A stretch of DNA of 64,000 bases. Source: Nocardioides sp. InS609-2. Lineage in GTDB: Bacteria > Actinomycetota > Actinomycetes > Propionibacteriales > Nocardioidaceae. Location of the stretch: the NCBI RefSeq assembly GCF_023208195.1, contig NZ_CP060034.1:2294001-2358000 (forward strand), given 5' to 3'. The notes beneath the pieces are model-generated. The model did no database searches. It was not told the origin of the DNA and saw only the letters and a list, made by a program, of their open reading frames with translations. Position 1 is the stretch's first letter. The number at the start of each line of letters is the position of its first letter. This document shows positions 17,090 to 25,472 of the stretch, piece after piece. A program made the translations under genes and the position numbers.

Positions 17090-19065
17090 ACACCGCCCCA
17101 TCCCGGCGCCGCGTAGCGGTCGTCGGGTCCGGAGTTGCGGGCTTGCTGGCCGCGCACGTCGCGTCGCGTACGGCTGAGGTCACGCTCTACGAGGCCGATG
17201 AGCGGATCGGTGGCCACGCCGACACCCACGACGTGGACGGTCTCTCGATCGACACGGGCTTCATCGTGCACAACGAGCGCACCTACCCCACGCTGCTCCG
17301 TCTCTTCCGCGAGCTCGGCGTCGCCACCCAGCCGTCGGAGATGTCGCTGTCGGTCGGTGACGACGCGACCGGCCTCGAATGGGCCGGCGCGCTCGGTCGT
17401 CGTGGGTTGTTCCCGAGCGCCGCAAACCTACGCCGGCCGTCGTACCTGCGCATGCTCACCGAGATTCCCCGGTTCCACCGCCGGGCGAAGTCTCTGCTCG
17501 CCGCCGACGGGGCTGGTGGCGAGCAGACCCTCGGGGCGTTCCTCGACGACGGCTGCTTCTCGCCGTACTTCCGCCGCCACTTCATGGAGCCGGTCGTCGC
17601 CGCCGTGTGGTCGTGCGACCCCGACGTCGCACTCGACTACCCAGCTCGCTACTTCTTCACGTTCCTCGAGCACCACGGCATGCTCGGCGTCTTCGGGTCG
17701 CCGACCTGGCGCACCGTCACCGGCGGCTCTCGCGCGTACGTCGACAAGGTCGTCGCCGGGCTGACCGACGTCCGCCCCGGCACCAAGATCACCTCGGTCG
17801 CCGAGACCGCCACGGGTGTCGAGGTGGTCGACGGCAACGGCGAGCTCACGACGTACGACGCGTGCGTGATCGCCACCCATCCCGACCAGGCGCTGGCGAT
17901 GCTGGCCGACCCGACCGCCGAGCAACGCGACGTGCTCGGGGCGCTGCCCTACAGCGCCAACACCGCGCTGCTGCACACCGACCAGTCGCTGCTCCCCCGT
18001 GCCGAGGGTGCGCGCGCGTCGTGGAACTTCCGCCGGCCGACCACGTCGAACGGCCTCGTGACGGTGACCTACGACCTGACCCGCCTGCAGCGGCTCGCGA
18101 CCGACACCCACTACCTCGTCACGCTCGGTGGGGACGACCTGGTCGACCCCGAGACCGTGATCGCCCGGCGCGAGTACTCCCACCCGCTCTACACCCCGAC
18201 CTCGGTGGCCGCGCGCGAGCGACTGCCCGAGATCGCCACCGACCGGCTGGCCTTCGCCGGCGCCTACCACGGCTGGGGATTCCACGAGGACGGCGCGCGA
18301 TCCGGCCTGGCTGCGGCCGAGCGCCTCGGCTTCAGCTGGGGGGACGAGCCCACTCCCCCGGTGGGCAACGCGGTCTACGCGACCACGATCACCCACACCC
18401 GTCGCAAGCCGTGGAAGCGCGTCTTCACCAACCGCTCGCACATGTGGCTGGTCGACCTCGACGCGCTGCCCGACCACGGTGTCCTGGCGCGGTTCGAGGC
18501 GCGCGACCACCTCGGCGAGCCCGACCTGTCGATCCGTGCCAACGTCGAGCGGCTGCTCGAACGCGAAGGCATCGACGCCACCGGCGGCCGGATCCTGATG
18601 GCCGCGCTGCCGCGAGCGTTCGGCTACTGCTTCAACCCGATCTCCGTCCACTGGTGCCACGGCGCCGACGGCAAGCCGCTGGCCACCGTCGTCGAGGTGC
18701 ACAACACCTACGGCGACCGGCACGCGTACGTCGTCCACCCGGACGCCCACGGTCGCGCCACCACCGACAAGCAGATGTACGTCTCGCCGTTCCACGGCAC
18801 CGACGGCCACTACGAGCTCGCCGTGCCGCTGCCCGGCGAGCGGCTGAACATCTCGGTCACGCTGCACTCAGACTCCGGCCCTGAAGGCGATGCCGTGTTC
18901 AGCGCGCGCCTCGACGGACGTCGTACTCACACCAGGCCGTGGCGGGCGGCCTCGGCCGCGCTCACCGGGTCGGCGCTGATCCGGGCCCACGGCATCGTGC
19001 TCTGGGCGCGACGCCTGCCCATCCGAACTCGCCCCGCACACCATCAAGAAGGAGTCACGCGATGA
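17086..19065 (+). CDS. FAD-dependent oxidase fused to DUF1365
   Basis: 659 residues, GTG start overlapping the rskA stop. Residues 1-428 are an amine-oxidase/phytoene-desaturase-like flavoprotein: VAVVGSGVAGLLAAHVA (GxGxxG, 14-19), IGGHADTHD (GG motif) and a late RLAFAGAYHGWGFHEDGARSG. Residues 429-659 are a complete DUF1365 domain (KPWKRVFTNRSHMWLVDLD, LPRAFGYCFNPISVHWCH, EVHNTYGDRHAYV). In M. tuberculosis the equivalents are two separate genes, as I recall (Rv0449c, about 439 aa; Rv0448c, about 221 aa), so this is a gene fusion. Likely modifies membrane fatty acids together with the methyltransferases downstream; no reaction is proven from sequence. Confidence 0.9.
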   Translation: MNTAPSRRRVAVVGSGVAGLLAAHVASRTAEVTLYEADERIGGHADTHDVDGLSIDTGFIVHNERTYPTLLRLFRELGVATQPSEMSLSVGDDATGLEWAGALGRRGLFPSAANLRRPSYLRMLTEIPRFHRRAKSLLAADGAGGEQTLGAFLDDGCFSPYFRRHFMEPVVAAVWSCDPDVALDYPARYFFTFLEHHGMLGVFGSPTWRTVTGGSRAYVDKVVAGLTDVRPGTKITSVAETATGVEVVDGNGELTTYDACVIATHPDQALAMLADPTAEQRDVLGALPYSANTALLHTDQSLLPRAEGARASWNFRRPTTSNGLVTVTYDLTRLQRLATDTHYLVTLGGDDLVDPETVIARREYSHPLYTPTSVAARERLPEIATDRLAFAGAYHGWGFHEDGARSGLAAAERLGFSWGDEPTPPVGNAVYATTITHTRRKPWKRVFTNRSHMWLVDLDALPDHGVLARFEARDHLGEPDLSIRANVERLLEREGIDATGGRILMAALPRAFGYCFNPISVHWCHGADGKPLATVVEVHNTYGDRHAYVVHPDAHGRATTDKQMYVSPFHGTDGHYELAVPLPGERLNISVTLHSDSGPEGDAVFSARLDGRRTHTRPWRAASAALTGSALIRAHGIVLWARRLPIRTRPAHHQEGVTR

Positions 19066-20336
19066 CCCTGACTCCCGCTCGTCCCACCGCTCCACCCGCA
19101 GCCGACACCTGGCCCGGACTCACGCTGGTGCCGTCCGGCACCCGCAACGTCGTGGCCGCCCCCGTCGCCCGCGCGCTGTTCACTGCCGCCGTCAAGCGCC
19201 TCGACGTCACGGTGCACATCGGCGACGGTGGCCCCGCGCTCGGTCGCGGCGGCCCCGAGATGACCGTGCACCGCCCCGACGAGATGTTCGCGCGCATCGG
19301 GCGCGACGGACTCATCGGCTTCGGCGAGGCCTTCCTCACCGGCGCCTGGGACGCACCCGACCTGGCTGGCTTCCTGACGGTGCTCGCGGAGCGGATGGCC
19401 ACGCTCGTGCCCGAGCCGCTGCAGAAGCTGCGCAAGCTCGTCAGCCTGCGCCCACCCTCGAAGCACCGCCCGACCGAGGACAACTCGCAGGACAACATCG
19501 CGCACCACTACGACCTTTCCAACGAGCTGTTCGCGCTCTTCTTGGACCCGACGATGAGCTACTCGTCCGGCCTGTTCGAGCCCGGTCTACGGGCACCCCT
19601 CGACCTCGCCGAGGCGCAGGAACGCAAGATCGAGCGGTTGCTCGACTGCACCGGCGTCACCGCGGGCAGCAGGGTCCTCGAGATCGGCACCGGCTGGGGC
19701 GAGCTCGCGATCCGCGCGGCCCGCCGGGGCGCGCACGTCACCTCGATCACGCTGTCGGTGGAGCAGCAGCAGCTTGCCCGCGACCGCGTCACCGCAGCCG
19801 GTTTCAGCGACCAGGTCTCGGTGGAGCTACGTGACTACCGCACCCTGGGCCAGAGCCCCGAGCAGTTCGACGCGGTGGTCTCGGTGGAGATGATCGAGGC
19901 CGTCGGCGCGGAGTTCTGGCCGTCGTACTTCTCCACCATCGACCAGGTGCTCGCGCCCGGCGGACGGGTCGGGATCCAGGCGATCACGATGCCCCACGAC
20001 CGGATGCTGGCCACCCAGGGCTCCTACACGTGGATCAACAAGTACATCTTCCCTGGCGGGTTCCTCCCTTCTGTCGATGCGATCGAGGACGTCACCCGCA
20101 CGCACACCTCGCTGCGGGTCACCGACCGGCTGTCCTTCGGGAAGCACTATGCCGAGACCCTCCGACAGTGGGACGACAGCTTCATGGGGGCTGTGGAGAA
20201 GGTGCACGCGCTCGGCTTCGACGAGACGTTCGTCCGGATGTGGCACTTCTACCTCGAGTACTCCCGCGCCGGGTTCGCCTCGGGCTACCTCGACGTGGCC
20301 CAGCTGATCCTCACCCGACCCGAGGAGCAGTCGTGA
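19062..20336 (+). CDS. Cyclopropane-fatty-acid-synthase-like methyltransferase 1 (UfaA1-like)
   Basis: 424 residues. An N-terminal lipid-binding region (about 1-135) precedes the CFAS core: IAHHYDLSNELF (147-158), MSYSSGLF (165-172), SAM motif VLEIGTGWGELAIRAA (205-220), FDAVVSVEMIEAVG and the YIFPGGFLPS membrane-lipid-synthase motif. CFAS enzymes methylate or cyclopropanate unsaturated acyl chains of phospholipids using SAM. The ATG is set by AGAAGGAG 7 nt upstream and overlaps the previous stop by 4 nt. The closest functional relative by context is mycobacterial UfaA1 in the SigK locus. Confidence 0.9.
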   Translation: MTLTPARPTAPPAADTWPGLTLVPSGTRNVVAAPVARALFTAAVKRLDVTVHIGDGGPALGRGGPEMTVHRPDEMFARIGRDGLIGFGEAFLTGAWDAPDLAGFLTVLAERMATLVPEPLQKLRKLVSLRPPSKHRPTEDNSQDNIAHHYDLSNELFALFLDPTMSYSSGLFEPGLRAPLDLAEAQERKIERLLDCTGVTAGSRVLEIGTGWGELAIRAARRGAHVTSITLSVEQQQLARDRVTAAGFSDQVSVELRDYRTLGQSPEQFDAVVSVEMIEAVGAEFWPSYFSTIDQVLAPGGRVGIQAITMPHDRMLATQGSYTWINKYIFPGGFLPSVDAIEDVTRTHTSLRVTDRLSFGKHYAETLRQWDDSFMGAVEKVHALGFDETFVRMWHFYLEYSRAGFASGYLDVAQLILTRPEEQS

Positions 20337-21652
20337 CGCTCACCGGCCAGACGACCTCGACCCACCGCGCAGGCGGCGGCGTCGCGCAGCGGCTCGCCGA
20401 CGCGCTCGCGCCCTTCGTCGGCAGCGACCTGCCGGTCCGGCTGGAGGCCTGGGACGGCTCGGCCGCCGGCCCGGTCGACGCACCCGTGGTGCGGCTGCGC
20501 TCCCGCGACGCCGTACGACGTCTCCTGTGGCACCCGGGCGAGCTCGGTGCCGCGCAGGCCTACGTCAGCGGCGAGATCGACGTCGCTGAAGAAGATGGCT
20601 GGGACCTGGACGCGGCGCTGACCCACGTGTGGGACGTCATCGCCGAGCGCGACCTCAGCGGCATCCGCCCCACGCCGTCCACCCTTGCTGCCGCGGCCCG
20701 CGCGGCGTACGGCGTCGGCGCACTCGGCCGGCCCCCGGCACCGCCGGCCAGCCAGGCACGGGTGCGGGGCCGGTTGCACAGCAAGCTGCGCGACCGGGCG
20801 GCGATCAGCCACCACTACGACTTCTCCAACGAGTTCTACGCCGCCATCCTCGACGAGCAGATGGCCTACTCGTGTGCCTACTTCACCTCCGACGAGGCGT
20901 CGTACACACTTCAGGACGCGCAGCGCGACAAGCTCGACCTGGTCTGCCGAAAGATCGGTCTCGAAGCCGGCATGACGCTCCTCGACGTCGGCTGCGGCTG
21001 GGGCTCACTCTCTCTGCACGCCGCCGAGCACTTCGGCGCAAAGGTCACCGGCGTCACGATCGCCAAGGAGCAGAAGGCGTTCATCGACGCCCGCATCGCC
21101 GAGCGCGGGCTGGGCGACCGGGTCGAGATTCGGCTGCAGGACTACCGCGACGTGCCGGGCACGTTCGACGCCGTCGCCTCGCTCGAGATGGGCGAGCACG
21201 TCGGCGAGGCCAACTATCCGACCTACGCGTCGGTGCTGCACGACCGCGTCAAGCCCGGCGGTCGCGTGCTGATCCAGCAGATGTCGCGGCACGGAAGGGG
21301 TGGCGGCCGCTACCCCGGTGGTGGTCCGTTCATCGAGAGCTTCATCGCCCCCGACATGCATATGCGACCGGTCGGCGAGACCGTGGCGTTCCTCGAGGCC
21401 GGTGGCCTCGAGGTGCGCGACGTGCACGCGCTGCGCGAGCACTACGTCGCCACGGTCGCGGGCTGGCTGGAGCGCTTCGAGGCCGCCGCGCCCCGGCTGA
21501 CCGCGATGGTCGGCGAGGAGCAGGTGCGCGTCTGGCGGCTCTACCTCGTGGGTGGTGCCATGGCGTTCCGCGACGGCCGCATGGGCGTCGACCAGATCCT
21601 GATGGTCCGCCCCGGCGCCGCGCACACGCTCGCGCCGGTGCGCACGCGGTGA
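20333..21652 (+). CDS. Cyclopropane-fatty-acid-synthase-like methyltransferase 2
   Basis: 439 residues, GTG start after GAGGAG, overlapping the preceding stop by 4 nt. An N-terminal SCP2-like lipid-binding half (15-110, with RLRSRDAVRRLLWHPGELG and AYVSGEIDV) is followed by the CFAS catalytic domain: ISHHYDFSNEFY (158-169), MAYSCAYF, SAM motif LLDVGCGWGSLSLHAAEHFG, SLEMGEHVG. It is a divergent paralogue of the gene before it: MSRHGRGGGRYPGG replaces the usual lipid-synthase stretch. The two tandem copies probably act in sequence or on different acyl positions. Confidence 0.9.
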   Translation: MTLTGQTTSTHRAGGGVAQRLADALAPFVGSDLPVRLEAWDGSAAGPVDAPVVRLRSRDAVRRLLWHPGELGAAQAYVSGEIDVAEEDGWDLDAALTHVWDVIAERDLSGIRPTPSTLAAAARAAYGVGALGRPPAPPASQARVRGRLHSKLRDRAAISHHYDFSNEFYAAILDEQMAYSCAYFTSDEASYTLQDAQRDKLDLVCRKIGLEAGMTLLDVGCGWGSLSLHAAEHFGAKVTGVTIAKEQKAFIDARIAERGLGDRVEIRLQDYRDVPGTFDAVASLEMGEHVGEANYPTYASVLHDRVKPGGRVLIQQMSRHGRGGGRYPGGGPFIESFIAPDMHMRPVGETVAFLEAGGLEVRDVHALREHYVATVAGWLERFEAAAPRLTAMVGEEQVRVWRLYLVGGAMAFRDGRMGVDQILMVRPGAAHTLAPVRTR

Positions 21653-22446
21653 GTGTCGTCTGGACCCTGCTGGCCGGTCTGCTGACCGCCGCCCTCGTCA
21701 TGGTGCTCGCCGCCCTCGCCGCGAAGGCTCAGGGCCGGGTCGCGGTCGTGGATGTCGCGTGGGGCGCGGGTTTCGTGCTCGTCGCCCTCGTCACGGGCGT
21801 CGTCGGCCAGCTGCTCGACTCGGGTGACACCGGACGCCGCTGGCTGCTCGTCGCGATGGTCGCCGCGTGGGGCCTGCGCCTGGCCTGGCACATCCGCAAG
21901 CGCGCCGTCGGTGAGGGCGAGGACCCCCGCTACGAGAAGCTGCTCGGCGGCTCGCTCGCCGAGGTCGGCATGGCCCTCGTCGTACGCAAGGTCTTCGTCG
22001 TGCAGGGCGTCGCGATGGCCCTCATCTCGGTGCCGGTCGCCATCGGTGCCGCCCTCGATGTCGAGTGGTCTCCGCTGGTGTGGGTCGGTGTCGCCGTCTG
22101 GGCGATCGGCCTGGTCTTCGAGTCAGTGGGCGACGCCCAGCTCGCGGGGTACAAGAAGGACCCCGACCGACCGCCCGTCATGGACCGCGGCCTGTGGGGC
22201 TGGACCCGTCACCCCAACTACTTCGGCGACGCGTGCGTGTGGTGGGGGCTGTGGCTCACCGGCGCGCTGGCTTCCGGCTTGCTGCCCGGCCTGCTCGCGG
22301 TGGTCTCGCCGCTCGCGATGACGTACTTCCTGATGTACGCCACCGGCGCGCGGCTGCTCGAGCGCTCGATGATGCAGCGTCCTGGCTATCCCGAGTACGC
22401 CGGGCGCACGTCGATGTTCTTCCCGCTGCCTCCGAGCAAGCGCTGA
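21649..22446 (+). CDS. DUF1295 / steroid 5-alpha-reductase-like membrane protein
   Basis: 265 residues, GTG start in a GTGA overlap. About six to seven hydrophobic helices are visible, with the family signature GLWGWTRHPNYFGD in the C-terminal half and a PEYAGRTSMFFP end. The family contains NAD(P)H-dependent membrane reductases of lipids. In the mycobacterial SigK locus the homologue is Rv0446c. Last gene of the sigK operon, ending 6 nt from the convergent BrkB gene. Likely reduces an unsaturated lipid intermediate made by its partners; inference only. Confidence 0.88.
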   Translation: MSVVWTLLAGLLTAALVMVLAALAAKAQGRVAVVDVAWGAGFVLVALVTGVVGQLLDSGDTGRRWLLVAMVAAWGLRLAWHIRKRAVGEGEDPRYEKLLGGSLAEVGMALVVRKVFVVQGVAMALISVPVAIGAALDVEWSPLVWVGVAVWAIGLVFESVGDAQLAGYKKDPDRPPVMDRGLWGWTRHPNYFGDACVWWGLWLTGALASGLLPGLLAVVSPLAMTYFLMYATGARLLERSMMQRPGYPEYAGRTSMFFPLPPSKR

Positions 22447-22452
22447 CTTCTT

Positions 22453-23571
22453 CTACTGGCGCCGACCGCGGGACAGGCGCAGTCGACGCCCACGCTCGAT
22501 GTCGTCACGCTCCTTGGCCGCGGTCTTCTCGGTCTTGCGCGTGTCGCGCGGAGGAAGCTGGATCGTCTCCTCGGCGGCGATGCCGGCCTGAAGCTGGCGA
22601 CCACGCTCGAGCTCGGCGTCGAGCTCGGCACCGAAGAGCAGCGCGAGGTTGGTGATCCACAGCCACAGCAGGAACGCGATGACCCCGGCCAACGAGCCGT
22701 AGGTCTTGTCGTAGCTGGAGAAGTTCGCGACGTAGAAGCCGAACGCCGCGGACGCCACCACCCATACGAGGATGGCGACGAAGGCGCCGACGCTGATCCA
22801 GCGGAACTTCGGCTGCTGGACGTTGGGCGTCGCGTAGTAGAGCAGCGCGACGATGAGTACGACGACAGCCATCAGCACCGGCCACTTCGCGATGTTCCAC
22901 ACCGTCACGACGGTCGAGTCGAGTCCGATCGCGTTGCCCACCGCGTCGGCAGCCGGTCCGGTGACCACCAGCCCCAGCGCGACCACCGCGACCAGGAGCA
23001 CGGTGACGAGGGTGACCAGGAGCATGGCCGGGCGAAGCTTCCAGATCGGCCGACCCTCGCCGACCTCGTAGATGCGGTTCATGCCGCGCCCGAACGCGCC
23101 GACGTACCCCGACGCCGACCAGAGCGCGGTCGCCAGGCCGATCACCAGCGCGAGACCGGCGCTCTGTGTGGTCGCGAGCTGGCTGAGCGTCGGCTCTAGG
23201 GTGTCCGCGGCCGAGGAGGCGCCGACGTCGCGCAGGATCTGCAGCAAGGTGTCGACCGTCTGCTGACCCTGTCCCACCAAGCCGACGAGCGAGAGCAACG
23301 CGATCGCTGCCGGGAACAGGGCGAGCACGGCGTAGTAGGTCAGCGCTGCCGCCAGGTCGGTGCACTGGTCGTCGGAGAACTCGCGCACCGTCTTGCGGAG
23401 CACGTAGACCCACGACGGCTTCTTCAGATCCGCGGGCGAGTCCGGCTTGTACGGCGCCTCCGGATCCGGGGCGGTGTGCTCCTTCTCCTCAGTGACGGTG
23501 GCGGCAGAGGTGGGCTGCTCCTCGCTCGGTGCCTCGTCGTGGGGCCGGCGCGAGCCGAACGGCAGCTTCAT
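22453..23571 (-). CDS. YihY/BrkB-family inner membrane protein
   Basis: 372 residues. An acidic, hydrophilic N-terminus (1-65) precedes six hydrophobic helices, starting near QCTDLAAALTYYAVLALFPAAIA (the hallmark of the family, wrongly named ribonuclease BN) and including VTVLLVAVVALGLVVTG and LVWVVASAAFGFYV-like segments. The C-terminus is basic. Function is unknown; family members are envelope proteins, possibly transporters. The ATG at 23571 overlaps the DUF3618 stop by 4 nt. It is the last gene of a three-gene unit (holin-like, DUF3618, BrkB). Confidence 0.88.
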   Translation of the reverse strand: MKLPFGSRRPHDEAPSEEQPTSAATVTEEKEHTAPDPEAPYKPDSPADLKKPSWVYVLRKTVREFSDDQCTDLAAALTYYAVLALFPAAIALLSLVGLVGQGQQTVDTLLQILRDVGASSAADTLEPTLSQLATTQSAGLALVIGLATALWSASGYVGAFGRGMNRIYEVGEGRPIWKLRPAMLLVTLVTVLLVAVVALGLVVTGPAADAVGNAIGLDSTVVTVWNIAKWPVLMAVVVLIVALLYYATPNVQQPKFRWISVGAFVAILVWVVASAAFGFYVANFSSYDKTYGSLAGVIAFLLWLWITNLALLFGAELDAELERGRQLQAGIAAEETIQLPPRDTRKTEKTAAKERDDIERGRRLRLSRGRRQ

Positions 23572-23858
23572 CGGCGCCTGCGCCACCAGACGACGAGGGC
23601 CACCAGGGCCACGGCTGCCACGGCTCCGGCGATGGCCGGCGGAGTCGGCCGGCCATCTGGGTCCGTGGCCTTGTCGCGCGCCACGTGCACGCGGCGCGCC
23701 GCGTCCTGCTTCGTCTGCTCGACCCGGCCCTTGACGCGTGACTTCACATCGAGGCGGCCCGTGAGCTCGTCGACCGTGGTGGCCAGCTGCTCACGCGTGC
23801 GGGCGATGTCGGCCTCGATCTCGTCGACACCGGGTGTCTGGTCTGTGGGCTGGCTCAT
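23568..23858 (-). CDS. DUF3618 family protein
   Basis: 96 residues. The N-terminal half is an acidic helix with IEADIARTREQLATTVDEL, the DUF3618 signature, continuing into a basic helix. A single C-terminal transmembrane helix (about 75-91) ends in WWRRRR. It is coupled by 4-nt overlaps to the holin-like gene upstream and the BrkB gene downstream, a frequent actinobacterial triplet. Likely a single-span membrane protein facing the cytoplasm; function unknown. Confidence 0.87.
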   Translation of the reverse strand: MSQPTDQTPGVDEIEADIARTREQLATTVDELTGRLDVKSRVKGRVEQTKQDAARRVHVARDKATDPDGRPTPPAIAGAVAAVALVALVVWWRRRR

Positions 23859-24322
23859 CGCTTGCGGGCTCCCTTCACGGCTCGGACGTCCTTCTTGACG
23901 CTGTCGACCGTCTCGGTCGGCGTGACCGGAGCGGCCTCCTGCACCCGCTTCTTTCCCATCAGGGCGGTCACGCCGGCCACGGCGAACAGCACGACGGCGA
24001 CGATGAGCGCCGCCAGCCACGCATCGAGCACGAGGGAGAGCGCCAGGATCACGGTCGCGATGAGTACGCCGAGGCCGTACAGCGCGATGACGCCGGCGCC
24101 GCCGAACAGGCCGGCGCCGATGCCGGCTGCCTTGGCCTTACCTGTCATCTCGACCTTGGCGAGCTGGAGCTCGCCGCGCACGAGCTCCGAGACCTCCTGG
24201 GACAGGCGGGAGACCAGCTGGCCGGTGGTGGCGTCGGACGCGTCGGGCACCGACGCGGTCGCCCGCGCGGCGCTGCTCGACGGTTCGATGGGTCCGCTGT
24301 CGATATCGGGTGTGTCGGTCAT
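23855..24322 (-). CDS. Phage-holin-superfamily (PF07332-like) membrane protein
   Basis: 155 residues. A Ser/Ala-rich N-terminus leads into LVSRLSQEVSELVRGELQLA (residues about 36-55), the amphipathic signature of this family, then two hydrophobic hairpin helices (about 66-90 and 96-118) and a basic tail. The family name comes from similarity to actinophage holins, but it is a chromosomal envelope protein here with no phage genes nearby. First gene of the holin-like, DUF3618, BrkB unit. Confidence 0.84.
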   Translation of the reverse strand: MTDTPDIDSGPIEPSSSAARATASVPDASDATTGQLVSRLSQEVSELVRGELQLAKVEMTGKAKAAGIGAGLFGGAGVIALYGLGVLIATVILALSLVLDAWLAALIVAVVLFAVAGVTALMGKKRVQEAAPVTPTETVDSVKKDVRAVKGARKR

Positions 24323-24389
24323 GTCGCCCGGTGCCCAAAACCTCGCGTCCTCATTCGCTGGCGACCGAACCGCCGGACGTCAGCGCACG

Positions 24390-24779
24390 TCAGGCGGAGT
24401 CGTCGTCCGGCTGCTGCTTCTTGCGGCGCTCGGCGTCGTAGCGGCGACGCTGCTCCTCGGCGCGCTCGCGCACCCCGCGCAGGAACTCCTCGTCCAAGCT
24501 GTCGTCGGTCGCGGCGAACCGGCCCGGCCGGTCGTACTCCGGGAAGGCCGGGCGACCGTGGTGACCGGCGGCCCGGCCCTCCGGACGGCCGGCGACCAGC
24601 CACGCGATCGAGCCGATGAACGGGAAGAACAGCACGATGAGCAGCCACCAGAGCTTCGGCAGGTTGCGTACCCGGCCGGTGTCGGTGCCGACGACGTCGA
24701 TCAGGCAGAACAGCCAGAGGGCAAACCCGCCAAGGCTGATGAGCAGCTCGACCTTCAACATGGCGACAGTGTGTGGCAT
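24390..24779 (-). CDS. PLDc_N-domain small membrane protein
   Basis: 129 residues. Two hydrophobic helices (about 10-27 and 43-62) contain LWLFCLIDVV and LPKLWWLLIVLFFPFIGSIAW, the N-terminal transmembrane domain found before phospholipase D domains in cardiolipin synthases. No HKD catalytic motif follows; instead a hydrophilic, Arg/Glu-rich tail ends in a poly-basic segment. So it is a stand-alone PLDc_N protein without enzyme function. The start may be ATG 24779 or the ATG at codon 7. Confidence 0.85.
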   Translation of the reverse strand: MPHTVAMLKVELLISLGGFALWLFCLIDVVGTDTGRVRNLPKLWWLLIVLFFPFIGSIAWLVAGRPEGRAAGHHGRPAFPEYDRPGRFAATDDSLDEEFLRGVRERAEEQRRRYDAERRKKQQPDDDSA

Positions 24780-24831
24780 CGCGGGCCTGCGCCGCCGCGG
24801 TTTCGGTTAAGTGCGTGGTTGACTCGGCGAC

Positions 24832-25395
24832 ATGGACGCCGTCCGGGCAGCTTTCGCGGCCGTGCCACGCGTGAGCTTCCTGCCGCCGGCGGCGCGGCAT
24901 CGCGTCGAGTACGACGGCCCGCTCGCGATCGGCTGCGGCCAGACCAACTCCCAGCCGCGCACCGTCGAGGCGATGGTGCGGCTGCTTGACGTGCAGCCCG
25001 GCCAGAGGGTGCTCGACGTGGGGTCCGGCTCGGGGTGGACCACCGCCCTGCTCGCGCATCTGGTCGGCCCCACCGGGTCGGTCATCGGCGTCGAGCTGGA
25101 GCCGACCCTCGTGACATTCGGAGCCGCCAACCTGGCCGCCACGGGTCAGCCGTGGGCGTCCATCTCGCCGGCTGCGCCGGGGGTCCTCGGCGTGCCGGAC
25201 CGGGCGCCGTACGACCGGGTGCTGGTGTCGGCCGAGCCCGACTCGCTGCCGGACGAGCTCGTCGGCCAGCTCGCAGACGACGGAGTGCTGGTGATCCCGG
25301 TGGCCGGCGTGATGCTGCGCGTACGACGCGCCGGTCCTGACGTCGAGGTGAGCGAGCACGGGCGCTACCGGTTCGTGCCGCTGCGGTCGTCGTAG
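24832..25395 (+). CDS. Protein-L-isoaspartate O-methyltransferase-like protein
   Basis: 187 residues. SAM-binding motif I is RVLDVGSGSGWTTALLA (about 62-78), preceded by the PCMT-typical CGQTNSQPRTVEAM and the N-terminal VPRVSFLPP. A later APYDRVLVSAEPDSLPDELVGQL matches the family post-III region. PCMT enzymes methylate isoaspartyl residues to start protein repair. This one is slightly short, and divergent members of this family act on other substrates, so the exact role is provisional. A strong hairpin follows at 25402-25430. Confidence 0.83.
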   Translation: MDAVRAAFAAVPRVSFLPPAARHRVEYDGPLAIGCGQTNSQPRTVEAMVRLLDVQPGQRVLDVGSGSGWTTALLAHLVGPTGSVIGVELEPTLVTFGAANLAATGQPWASISPAAPGVLGVPDRAPYDRVLVSAEPDSLPDELVGQLADDGVLVIPVAGVMLRVRRAGPDVEVSEHGRYRFVPLRSS

Positions 25396-25401
25396 GCACC
25401 A

Positions 25402-25430
25402 CGCGGCAACGATTGGGACTCGTTGTCGCG
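25402..25430 (+). terminator. Hairpin terminator after the PCMT-like gene
   Basis: An 11-nt stem, CGCGGCAACGA at 25402-25412, pairs with TCGTTGTCGCG at 25420-25430 with one mismatch, around a 7-nt loop. It starts 6 nt after the stop codon. There is no T-run, as is common in GC-rich actinobacteria. Confidence 0.7.
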
Positions 25431-25472
25431 AGGTCGCTGGCAGGCAGGTCGACCGATGAGCACCATGTCGTC

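Noticed and set aside
23855..24322. Holin-like gene as evidence of a prophage
   Set aside because: No integrase, terminase, capsid or lysin gene nearby; the holin-like/DUF3618/BrkB triplet is a normal actinobacterial chromosomal unit.
24390..24779. Cardiolipin synthase fragment
   Set aside because: Only the two-helix PLDc_N domain is present with a natural stop and no HKD motifs nearby; stand-alone PLDc_N proteins are common.
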